From NCBI GenBank assembly GCA_013361015.1, contig JABWAN010000428.1, positions 1-5,625 on the forward strand: 5,625 nucleotides of DNA. Reading direction: 5' to 3'. The translations under genes and the position numbers were made by a program. How positions within the stretch are numbered: the stretch's first letter is position 1; each line of letters starts with the position of its first letter. The stretch comes from Candidatus Zhuqueibacterota bacterium (GTDB lineage Bacteria; Zhuqueibacterota; Zhuqueibacteria; Zhuqueibacterales; Zhuqueibacteraceae). The notes below the pieces were generated by a model. The model was not told where the DNA came from, made no database searches, and saw nothing but the letters and a program-made list of their open reading frames with translations. Positions 1 through 5,625 of this stretch are shown one piece after another.

Positions 1-1
1 C

Positions 2-175
2 CGCATGTTCCGCGCGTTTCACGTGCTCTATATGGTGAGCTATTTCCGCGCGGCGATTGTTTTCCTGCTCGTCTTCGGCGGATTATTGACCGCGCTCTTG
101 CTCTATCTCGATCGCACACGCGCGCTGTTTCAATACCTGCCGTATTATTTTGAGATGTGGAAGAGCATTGGCTGA
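2..175 (+). CDS. C-terminal end of an unidentified membrane protein (5' partial)
   Basis: An open frame enters from the left edge and stops at TGA 173-175, giving the last 57 residues of a protein. The fragment starts RMFRAFHVLYMVSYFR and continues into a strongly hydrophobic stretch (about fragment residues 17-37, rich in Val, Leu, Phe, Gly and Ala) that should be one transmembrane helix. It is followed by a charged turn (LDRTR) and an aromatic, amphipathic tail ending EMWKSIG. Arg residues flank the helix on both sides, so topology cannot be assigned. The codon choice (many GCG, CTC, CGC) is like that of the downstream genes, which supports a real coding region. I do not recognise the family from this tail; it could be the last helix of a transporter, a glycosyltransferase or a membrane-anchored enzyme. 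No function is claimed. The gene is separated from smc by about 300 bases, so cotranscription is doubtful. Confidence 0.72.
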   Translation, partial: RMFRAFHVLYMVSYFRAAIVFLLVFGGLLTALLLYLDRTRALFQYLPYYFEMWKSIG

Positions 176-277
176 AAAAAATGTTTGCATTTCTTTTCAG
201 GTGCCCATACATTGCGCCCGCTTTGCTTGAAAAAAAACTCGTCCCACTTGTCTTGTCATCTCGGCGAAAATTCTTTC

Positions 278-302
278 CGCGTTCAGCGCCGCGTTTTTGT
301 TT
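278..302 (+). terminator. Weak candidate intrinsic terminator after the membrane protein gene
   Basis: CGCG at 278-281 can pair with CGCG at 290-293 around an eight-base loop, and the stem is followed directly by TTTTTGTTT (294-302). The order of GC stem then T-run fits a rho-independent terminator. However, the stem is only four base pairs and the site lies about 100 bases past the upstream stop codon. It may be chance. Confidence 0.22.
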
Positions 303-303
303 A

Positions 304-329
304 AAAGGATTCCTCCTGAATGACAGGGA
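304..329. repeat. Short segment resembling a common dispersed repeat (AGATTCCT...GAATGACA type)
   Basis: The segment contains AGGATTCCT followed after two bases by TGAATGACAGG. It resembles a dispersed repeat seen in many environmental bacterial genomes, in which AGATTCCT and GGAATGACA flank a small hairpin. Here the central part is reduced to a few bases, leaving only ATTC (309-312) opposite GAAT (318-321). The assignment rests on remembered similarity, and a single copy in this window cannot prove it is repeated. Confidence 0.25.
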
Positions 330-469
330 GTAGGTTCATAAAGATTGTCCAGCAAGGGAGAGCGTTTTTATCGGTCTGGTCAGCTTGCCGACATTGCCTT
401 CGCGAAACGCCTCGCGTCATCGTGTCTTTCTCCCGATACCATTGCTTATCTTCATCCTTAGAATAACTC

Positions 470-473
470 GGAG
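470..473 (+). promoter_or_regulatory. Ribosome-binding site of smc (GGAG)
   Basis: GGAG lies five bases before the GTG at 479-481. In the smc reading frame there is a stop codon, TAA at 464-466, and no other start codon between that stop and the GTG. The start is therefore fixed by the sequence itself. Confidence 0.8.
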
Positions 474-478
474 TCAAC

Positions 479-3400
479 GTGTATCTCTCCAAGCTTGAAA
501 TCTTCGGCTTCAAATCTTTTGCGCGCAAAACTGAATTCAAATTTCACAACGGCCTCACCGGCATCGTCGGGCCGAACGGTTGCGGCAAGAGCAACATCGT
601 GGACGCGCTGCGGTGGGTGCTCGGCGAACAAAAAGCCGGCGCGTTGCGCAGCGAGCGCATGGAGAACGTCATCTTCAACGGCAGCAGAACGCAAAAGCCG
701 CTGGGCATGGCCGAAGTTTCCTTGACGATCGAGAACACCAAAAATATTTTACCGATCGAGTATTCGGAAGTCGTGATCACGCGGCGGCTCTTCCGTTCCG
801 GCGAAAGCCAGTATTTGCTCAACAACGCGGTGTGCCGCTTGAAAGACATCATGGATTTGTTCATGGACACGGGCATGGGCGCCAATGCGTATTCCGTGAT
901 CGAGCTGGCCATGGTCGAGCAAATCCTCAACGGCAAGGCCGAAGAGCGGCGTCACATTTTCGAAGAGGCCGCGGGTGTGGGCAAATACAAAGCGCGCCGC
1001 AAGGCCGCGTTTCGCAAGCTGGAAGCCACGGGCGCCGACATTTTGCGTTTGAACGACATCATCGTGGAAGTGGAAAAGAATGTCGATTCACTCAAGCGGC
1101 AAGTGCAAAAGGCGGAGCGCTATCAAACCTACGCCGAAGAGCTGAAAGACACTGATATGCAGCTGGCCTCGTTCCGCTTTCATGCGTTTAAGAGTGAGTT
1201 GGAGCCGCTGGGGTTGGAGTCCAAGGTGCTGCAAGATCGCCGTGAAGAGCTTTCTTCGCAATTGGCCACAGAAGAAGCGGCCATCGAAGAGTTGCATGTG
1301 AAAGTGCTGGAATTGGAAAAGCAGCTCGTGGCGCGCCAACGCGATTTGAATACGAATACCGAGCGCATTCAAAAGAAGGAAGAAGGGATTCTCATCAGCC
1401 AGGAGCGCGTCAAGGCGATACAGGAGAATCGCGTGCGTTTCGGGCAGGAAATCAACGATCTCAACAAACGCGGCGAGCTGTTGGCGGAAATGCTGGTCAC
1501 ACTCAATAATCGTCTCGAAGAAGCGCGCGGCAAGATGGAAGAAGTGGAAGCCGCGCTGCTCCAGCGCCAACGCGAGCTGGAGCCCCACCGCGAAACTTAT
1601 CAAACCAAGCGGCAGGAATTGCGCACGCTGCAGACGCAACGCTCCACCGAAGCGGAGACCATCGTTACTTTGCAGCAGGAGCGCGAACGGTTGCGCACGC
1701 AGCTCGAATACGATGAAAAGCGGCGCGAGCAACTATTGAACGAGCAACAAGCTTTGCAAAGCCAGCGTGCGGAATTCGAGGCGAAGCGCAGTGAATTTGC
1801 CACGCGCGTGGCGCAGGCGCTGGCGCAGCTCGATCAATTGCAATTGCAGAGCGAAACCAATCAAGAAGGCTTGCTCGCCAAACAAGCACAGCTTGCGGGC
1901 GTGAAGGAAAGGGCTGCGGAGCTCACGAATGATTTGCAGCGCCACCGCGACCGCATCATGATGCTGCAAAAATTCATGGAGTCTTACGAAGATCACCCCG
2001 AAGGCGTGAAGTATTTGTTGCGGGAGGGCGGCCTGAGCGCCGGTTGTTTGGGCACGTTCGGCGAGCACATCAAAGTTTCGGAACCGCACCGTCGTGCGGT
2101 GGAGGCGGCGCTCGGCGACACCGTGGTTGCCTTGTTGGTCGATCAAAAAGATCGCGCTTTTGACGGCATTTCATTGCTGCGTCAAGGTGCGAAAGGCGCG
2201 GCGACGTTTCTTCCGATGTTGAATGGATTCGGCTACCGTCTGAATACCGCAGCGAGATTGCAAAACGGCCATGCCGTGCAAGGCAATCTTGCGGATTTAG
2301 TTGCATGCGACGACCAGGTGCGCCCGTTGGTGGAGTATCTGCTCTCCGATTGTTATTTGGTTCCGTCACTCGCAGACGCACGCGCGCTGGCAGAGCAGGA
2401 ATCTTCTGCGCGGTTGCGCTTCGTGACGCCGGACGGCGATTTAGTTTCAAATTGGGGCCTCATTCGCGGCGGCGCTTCGGAACAGGGCAGCCCGGTCATC
2501 GGGCGCAAACAGGAGATCGAAGCCTTGGAGGCGGAGGTCGAGCGTTTGGACGGCGAGATCGATGCCTTAATCACTTCGCGCGAGCGCAGTGAAAGAGAGC
2601 TGCAAGACTTGCGGCAGAACGCCGAGAACCTGGCGAAGGCCAGCAAGCTGCTCGAAAAAGACCGCCAGCAGTTGGAAATCGAATTCGGCCAGTCGGCTTT
2701 TCGCGTAACGAAGGTTGATGAAGAATTGCAGCAGCGCGGCGAAGAGCTGGAGCGCATCGCAAATTTTCAAACGGATCGCGGAACCAAGCTGGCCGCAGTG
2801 CAGCCGCGTTTGGAAGAATTTGAAGCGCTGCGCTTGAGCGCGGAGAACTCGCTAACGCAGCTCGCGGCAGAGATTGAAACGCTCGAACACACCGTGCGCA
2901 CGGCGGAACAAGCTTACAATGACGCGAATTTGAAAGTCGTGGAAGCGCGCGCCGAGTTTCGCAATCTCGAAGCCGAACGCGAGCGCACGGAGGCGAGCCG
3001 CAAAGAGGTGGCGGAAAGCATCAAGATCCGCACGCAACAAATCGCGGAGGCCGAGGCGCAAGAAAAAAGTCTGACCGAGCACGTCGCCGCAATTCGCGCG
3101 CAACTGCAAGATGATTTCTCCGAGCGCAAAGAACTGGAAGACGTGGTGCACGAGCTGGAGCGCATCTTTCGCGAAGAGAAGGGTGTGATCGACGCGAAAG
3201 AGAAGACGTTGCGCCCCGCACGGCAAGAGCGCGACGAGATTTCCGAAAAGCTCCATCAGCACGAATTGCGCATCGCAGAGCTGACCATGCTGCGCGATAA
3301 TCTTGCCAAACACGTGCACGAGACCTATGAGCTTGAGTTGGCGGCCTATGCCACGGCGAACCCGCCCGATCTTTCACAAGAATTCGATGCCGCGGCCACG

Positions 3401-4081
3401 GACGAGCGCGTGAATTGGTTGCGCAATCGTTTGAAGAGCATGGGCCCGGTCAACATGCTCGCGCTCACGGATTATCAAAAAGAGAAAGAGCGTTTTGATT
3501 TTCTAAACGCGCAAAAGGAAGATTTGCTCAAAGCGGAAGAAAATCTCAAAGACACGATCAAAGTCATCAACGATACGGCGTACGAGCGCTTCGGCAAAAC
3601 CTTTGCGCAGATTCGCGAGAATTTCATACAGGTCTTCAAGAGTTTTTTTGAAGGCGGACTCGCAGATTTGCGCCTCGATGAAGGCGATCCGCTCGAAGCC
3701 GACATCATTATTGAAGCCAATCCCAAAGGCAGGAGTTTAGGCTCGCTCGCGCTACTCTCCGGCGGTGAAAAAACCTTGACCGCAATCTCGCTGCTGTTCG
3801 CGATATATCTCGTGAAACCGAGTCCGTTTTGTGTTTTGGATGAAGTGGATGCGCCGCTCGACGATACGAATATCGGCCGTTTCACCGGCGCGCTGCGCAA
3901 ATTCTCCGAGAACACACAGTTCATTTGTGTAACGCACAACAAAGGCACGATGAAAGCCACGGACTATTTGTACGGCGTCACGATGGAAGAGCAGGGTGTT
4001 TCGAAAGTGGTCTCGGTGCGCTTTGAAGAGGCGGAAGTCGCCCAAGTGGCAGAGGCCGCCATGGTGCCGGAATTGAACTGA
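479..4081 (+). CDS. smc: Chromosome segregation protein SMC (complete)
   Basis: This is the ATPase of the bacterial SMC-ScpAB condensin, which in the cytoplasm extrudes DNA loops and helps sister chromosomes separate. The 1200 residues match the usual bacterial length of about 1150-1200. The N-terminal head starts MYLSKLEIFGFKSFA and carries the Walker A motif GPNGCGKS (31-38, Lys37) and the R-loop Arg57. Coiled coil runs from about 170 to 500. The hinge is about 505-678, with conserved GVKYLL, AALGDTV, ATFLP and the glycines 664-665. The returning coil spans about 680-985. The C-terminal head holds GPVN (989-992), the ABC signature LSGGEK (1093-1098), Walker B VLDE (1119-1122, catalytic Glu1122), the D-loop PLDD and switch His1153. 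An in-frame TAA at 464-466 fixes the GTG start. One oddity: the Q-loop position usually occupied by Gln is Leu143 (VIELAM at 140-145). No scpA or scpB is in the window. The identification is secure, and the gene looks intact. Confidence 0.98.
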   Translation: MYLSKLEIFGFKSFARKTEFKFHNGLTGIVGPNGCGKSNIVDALRWVLGEQKAGALRSERMENVIFNGSRTQKPLGMAEVSLTIENTKNILPIEYSEVVITRRLFRSGESQYLLNNAVCRLKDIMDLFMDTGMGANAYSVIELAMVEQILNGKAEERRHIFEEAAGVGKYKARRKAAFRKLEATGADILRLNDIIVEVEKNVDSLKRQVQKAERYQTYAEELKDTDMQLASFRFHAFKSELEPLGLESKVLQDRREELSSQLATEEAAIEELHVKVLELEKQLVARQRDLNTNTERIQKKEEGILISQERVKAIQENRVRFGQEINDLNKRGELLAEMLVTLNNRLEEARGKMEEVEAALLQRQRELEPHRETYQTKRQELRTLQTQRSTEAETIVTLQQERERLRTQLEYDEKRREQLLNEQQALQSQRAEFEAKRSEFATRVAQALAQLDQLQLQSETNQEGLLAKQAQLAGVKERAAELTNDLQRHRDRIMMLQKFMESYEDHPEGVKYLLREGGLSAGCLGTFGEHIKVSEPHRRAVEAALGDTVVALLVDQKDRAFDGISLLRQGAKGAATFLPMLNGFGYRLNTAARLQNGHAVQGNLADLVACDDQVRPLVEYLLSDCYLVPSLADARALAEQESSARLRFVTPDGDLVSNWGLIRGGASEQGSPVIGRKQEIEALEAEVERLDGEIDALITSRERSERELQDLRQNAENLAKASKLLEKDRQQLEIEFGQSAFRVTKVDEELQQRGEELERIANFQTDRGTKLAAVQPRLEEFEALRLSAENSLTQLAAEIETLEHTVRTAEQAYNDANLKVVEARAEFRNLEAERERTEASRKEVAESIKIRTQQIAEAEAQEKSLTEHVAAIRAQLQDDFSERKELEDVVHELERIFREEKGVIDAKEKTLRPARQERDEISEKLHQHELRIAELTMLRDNLAKHVHETYELELAAYATANPPDLSQEFDAAATDERVNWLRNRLKSMGPVNMLALTDYQKEKERFDFLNAQKEDLLKAEENLKDTIKVINDTAYERFGKTFAQIRENFIQVFKSFFEGGLADLRLDEGDPLEADIIIEANPKGRSLGSLALLSGGEKTLTAISLLFAIYLVKPSPFCVLDEVDAPLDDTNIGRFTGALRKFSENTQFICVTHNKGTMKATDYLYGVTMEEQGVSKVVSVRFEEAEVAQVAEAAMVPELN

Positions 4082-4125
4082 AGCGGGTTGGAGTATTGCG
4101 ATTGTGGTGTGAGAGAGTGATGGGA

Positions 4126-4170
4126 AAGCGTTGTTTTGTGTTGCATCCTACCTGGTTAGTTTTAACGCTT
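4126..4170. repeat. Inverted repeat AAGCGTT / AACGCTT
   Basis: Seven bases at 4126-4132 are the exact reverse complement of 4164-4170, with 31 bases between. The arms lie 45-90 bases past the smc stop. The loop is long and no T-run follows, so it is not a standard terminator. It may be chance in a region of this size. Confidence 0.25.
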
Positions 4171-4270
4171 GAAGTAGAGACACTCTCCTCGATGGGGACT
4201 CCCCCCGGCCAATTTAGCTTGTTCTCAAACCAAGCGCGCAGATACTGGACGCGTCCGAAGCGTGTTCGCA

Positions 4271-4314
4271 TTTCGGCTTGGAAGCAGATTCCATAGATAT
4301 TTCTCAAGCCGAGA
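4271..4314. repeat. Inverted repeat with TCGGCTTG / CAAGCCGA arms
   Basis: TCGGCTTG (4273-4280) is the exact reverse complement of CAAGCCGA (4305-4312), with 24 bases between. In RNA the stem could extend by a G-U pair inward (4281 with 4304), and by a U-G and a U-A pair outward (4272 with 4313, 4271 with 4314). The six-base core GGCTTG/CAAGCC recurs in a second inverted repeat about 98 bases downstream. It may be a leader hairpin or a protein-binding site; the function is not shown. Confidence 0.4.
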
Positions 4315-4371
4315 GAACTTTCTGAACGGCACGTTCGTTCAATTGGCAATATAAATTTTTCTGCGAAAGCG

Positions 4372-4408
4372 TGGCTTGGCGGTTACTTTATTGTGAAATT
4401 GCAAGCCA
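4372..4408. repeat. Inverted repeat with TGGCTTG / CAAGCCA arms
   Basis: TGGCTTG (4372-4378) is the exact reverse complement of CAAGCCA (4402-4408), with 23 bases between. It shares the GGCTTG/CAAGCC core and nearly the same spacing with the inverted repeat at 4273-4312, although the loops are unrelated. It ends about 94 bases before the transglycosylase start codon, so it would lie in the promoter or in the 5' leader. Confidence 0.4.
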
Positions 4409-4489
4409 GGACTGCTCGCCTCCCTTTTTCGGTAACAACAATTCTTCAATAATAAAAGAAACAGTTATTCAAGTCATCATTCAAACCTC

Positions 4490-4497
4490 AGGAGGGG
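4490..4497 (+). promoter_or_regulatory. Strong ribosome-binding site of the transglycosylase gene (AGGAGGGG)
   Basis: AGGAGG at 4490-4495, continuing as GG, lies six bases before the GTG at 4502-4504. This near-perfect Shine-Dalgarno sequence selects a GTG start in a frame that opens directly into a signal peptide. A TTG at 4498 in another frame is too close to the site and leads only to a shadow frame. Confidence 0.85.
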
Positions 4498-4501
4498 TTG
4501 C

Positions 4502-5625
4502 GTGATCAAAACTGTTACGAAAGCCTTCGTGCTGTGTGCGGGATTGTGGGCCATGAACGCCTCGGCGCAGGGAACTTCTCAACAGGATATGTTTCCAGTG
4601 CCCGAAGCTATTCGCCACAATGTGGAGTTTTGGAAGAAAATCTACACGGTGTATCCGACCACGTCGATGGTAATCCACGACATGGAAGATATGAGCATCA
4701 TCTACGAAGCCGTGGATTTTTCCAAAGGCAGCGAAGCAAATTTCACTTACCGCCAACAACTGCAACGAGCCAATCAAGTCAAAGAGGAGTATGCGACGCT
4801 CCTGCGCAGTTGGGCACGCGGGCAACTCGATACGACTTCAAACAATCCCCGCGTCAAGCGAGTGCTCGAGCTGTTTGGCTCACATCCCGATCCGGCCCGT
4901 CTCGTGCGCGCCGCGGAATCCATGCGCAGCCAGTTGGGCATTCAAGATCGTTTTCGCCAAGGCTTGCAGCGTTCCGGTTTGTATCGTGATGCGATCACAC
5001 TTATCTTCGCCGCAGAAGGCCTGCCGCTCGAATTGCAGATGCTGCCGCACGTGGAATCTTCTTTCAATTACAAAGCTTATTCGAAAGTGGGCGCCGCGGG
5101 CATGTGGCAGTTTATGCGCTCGACGGGCCGTTTGTTTATGACGATCAATTATGACGTGGACGAGCGCCTCGATCCGATTCGCTCTACGGAAGCTGCGGCG
5201 AAATTGCTCAAGCTCAATTATTCGGAATTGGGCTCGTGGCCTTTGGCGATTACGGCGTACAATCACGGCCTCAATAGCATGAAGAAGGCCAAAGCGCTTT
5301 ACGGGCATGACTTCGATAAAATGTACCGCGAATATCGCCACCGCGCTTTCGGCTTCGCCTCTAAAAATTTTTATGCGCAATTTCTCGCTGCGTTGGAAGT
5401 CGCCGGCAATCACATGAAATACTTCGGCCCGCTGGAATTTCACAAAGCGGAAGAATTCGTCGAGCTGCCGTTGGATCACTACGTGACGGTCAATCGCTTG
5501 TTGGAATCGTTCGATCTGGATTTAGAATATTTCAGCGAGTTGAATCCGGGGTTGCGTCCGCCGGTCATGCAATCGCAACGCCGTATACCGAAAGGCTACA
5601 TTTTGCGCCTGCCGAAAAGCACGGG
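4502..5625 (+). CDS. Secreted MltD-like lytic transglycosylase (3' partial)
   Basis: This is a peptidoglycan-cleaving enzyme of the soluble-lytic-transglycosylase fold (GH23 type), which cuts the MurNAc-GlcNAc bond outside the cytoplasmic membrane. There are 374 complete codons before the window ends. A signal peptide occupies residues 1-22 (Lys3 and Lys7, hydrophobic core 8-18, likely cleavage after ASA at 20-22). No lipobox is visible, unlike E. coli MltD, which is a lipoprotein. A helical N-terminal region follows (FW at 43-44, VIHD at 57-60, IIYE at 66-69). The catalytic domain spans about 165-300: LPHVESSF with catalytic Glu185, GAAGMWQF at 197-204, AYNHG at 252-256 and FGFASKNFYAQFLAALEV at 283-300. 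From about 324 on, DHYVTV, LNPGL and IPKGYILRLP (362-371) look like a LysM-like segment, and LysM repeats would be expected past the edge. The start is the GTG after a strong Shine-Dalgarno site. MltD is the closest named relative, but orthology is not certain. Confidence 0.93.
   Translation, partial: MIKTVTKAFVLCAGLWAMNASAQGTSQQDMFPVPEAIRHNVEFWKKIYTVYPTTSMVIHDMEDMSIIYEAVDFSKGSEANFTYRQQLQRANQVKEEYATLLRSWARGQLDTTSNNPRVKRVLELFGSHPDPARLVRAAESMRSQLGIQDRFRQGLQRSGLYRDAITLIFAAEGLPLELQMLPHVESSFNYKAYSKVGAAGMWQFMRSTGRLFMTINYDVDERLDPIRSTEAAAKLLKLNYSELGSWPLAITAYNHGLNSMKKAKALYGHDFDKMYREYRHRAFGFASKNFYAQFLAALEVAGNHMKYFGPLEFHKAEEFVELPLDHYVTVNRLLESFDLDLEYFSELNPGLRPPVMQSQRRIPKGYILRLPKST

Larger units (their letters stand above)
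176..478. other. Intergenic gap between the membrane protein and smc
   Basis: This 303-base gap has no convincing gene. It begins A/T-rich just after the upstream stop (A-run at 175-181). It then holds a weak terminator-like GC stem with a T-run (278-302), a short segment resembling a dispersed-repeat family (304-329), and a five-base stem CGCGA/TCGCG (401-405 with 412-416, six-base loop) that has no T-run after it. The smc promoter should lie here, but I found no hexamer pair with good spacing. TTGCTT (442-447) and TAGAAT (459-464) look like promoter hexamers, but the 11-base gap between them is too short for a standard sigma-70 promoter. The smc ribosome-binding site is at the right end. 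Confidence 0.6.
4082..4501. other. Intergenic gap between smc and the lytic transglycosylase gene
   Basis: This 420-base gap has no supportable gene; the open frames inside it lack good start signals and recognisable motifs. The first 60 bases (4081-4140) are extremely skewed, with 26 G and 3 C on the plus strand. Several inverted repeats follow: AAGCGTT/AACGCTT (4126-4132 and 4164-4170), TCGGCTTG/CAAGCCGA (4273-4312), GAACG/CGTTC with a three-base loop (4324-4328 and 4332-4336), and TGGCTTG/CAAGCCA (4372-4408). None is followed by a clear T-run, so I see no intrinsic terminator for smc. Promoter-like A/T-rich stretches occur (TATAAA at 4350-4355, AATAAT at 4448-4453), but neither has a good -35 partner. 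The gap probably holds the promoter and 5' leader of the downstream gene. Confidence 0.6.

Noticed and set aside
320..466. Small plus-strand frame of 48 codons (ATG 320, TAA 464-466) ending 12 bases before the smc start, in the same frame as smc.
   Set aside because: The nearest purine-rich site (AGGA, 306-309) is too far from the ATG, the peptide has no recognisable features, and the ATG lies inside the repeat-like segment. It is kept only as proof that smc cannot start further upstream.
301..540. Minus-strand frame of 79 codons across the smc start.
   Set aside because: It overlaps the certain N-terminus of Smc antisense, has no ribosome-binding site or domain, and is a shadow frame.
1088..1732. 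Long minus-strand frame of 214 codons inside smc.
   Set aside because: It lies wholly antisense to the Smc coiled-coil coding sequence, where repeated Glu/Leu/Arg codons keep the reverse frame free of stops.
4247..4256. Ten-base perfect palindrome GGACGCGTCC.
   Set aside because: About five such palindromes are expected by chance in a window this long, and there is no partner site or context.
4096..4296. Plus-strand frame of 66 codons after smc starting at TTG.
   Set aside because: The GGAG before it is only two bases from the TTG, the peptide is unrecognisable, and the region shows non-coding features such as skew and inverted repeats.
4343..4355. TTGGCA and TATAAA as a promoter for the transglycosylase gene.
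   Set aside because: The hexamers are almost adjacent, so they cannot serve as a -35/-10 pair, and no suitable -35 lies 16-18 bases before TATAAA.
4402..4421. Resemblance of AGCCAGGA plus a following GCC to the B12 box of cobalamin riboswitches.
   Set aside because: The other conserved parts of that riboswitch are absent upstream, the match needs gaps, and the downstream gene is not a cobalamin gene.
4498..4989. Plus-strand frame of 163 codons beginning at TTG 4498.
   Set aside because: Its start is two bases from the end of the Shine-Dalgarno run or inside its spacer, the protein has no motif, and it is out of frame with the signal peptide and catalytic domain.
4880..5479. Minus-strand frame of 199 codons at the right end.
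   Set aside because: It is antisense to the transglycosylase catalytic domain, whose motifs (Glu185, GMWQF, AYNHG) are unmistakable on the plus strand.

Overview
The window looks like ordinary chromosomal backbone from a bacterium of about 50-55% GC (estimated by eye). It has three genes on the plus strand, two of them cut by the window edges, and two long non-coding gaps. The best phylogenetic hint is the Smc Q-loop region: the usual 'IxQG' is replaced by 'VIELAM' (residues 140-145). From memory this resembles Smc of the Bacteroidota/Chlorobiota (FCB) assemblage. The strong Shine-Dalgarno sites (GGAG before smc, AGGAGGGG before the last gene) argue against a typical Bacteroidia member, so I infer an FCB-related or candidate-phylum bacterium. 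This is a guess from one motif.

Layout: 2-175 is the last 57 codons of a membrane protein I cannot name. 176-478 is a 303-base gap with a weak terminator-like site, a short segment resembling a common dispersed repeat family, and the smc ribosome-binding site. 479-4081 is a complete smc gene (1200 residues, GTG start) with every expected domain. 4082-4501 is a 420-base gap with no convincing gene but several inverted repeats, including two that share the same GGCTTG/CAAGCC arms. 4502-5625 is the first 374 codons of a secreted MltD-like lytic transglycosylase with a GTG start, running off the right edge.

How the genes relate: Smc organises and segregates the chromosome, and the transglycosylase cuts peptidoglycan in the envelope. 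Both are cell-cycle housekeeping functions. The 303- and 420-base gaps argue that each is transcribed separately rather than in one operon. I see no mobile element, CRISPR array, tRNA or rRNA, and no evidence for a new multi-gene system. The points most worth a second look are the Smc Q-loop substitution and the structured gap upstream of the transglycosylase.
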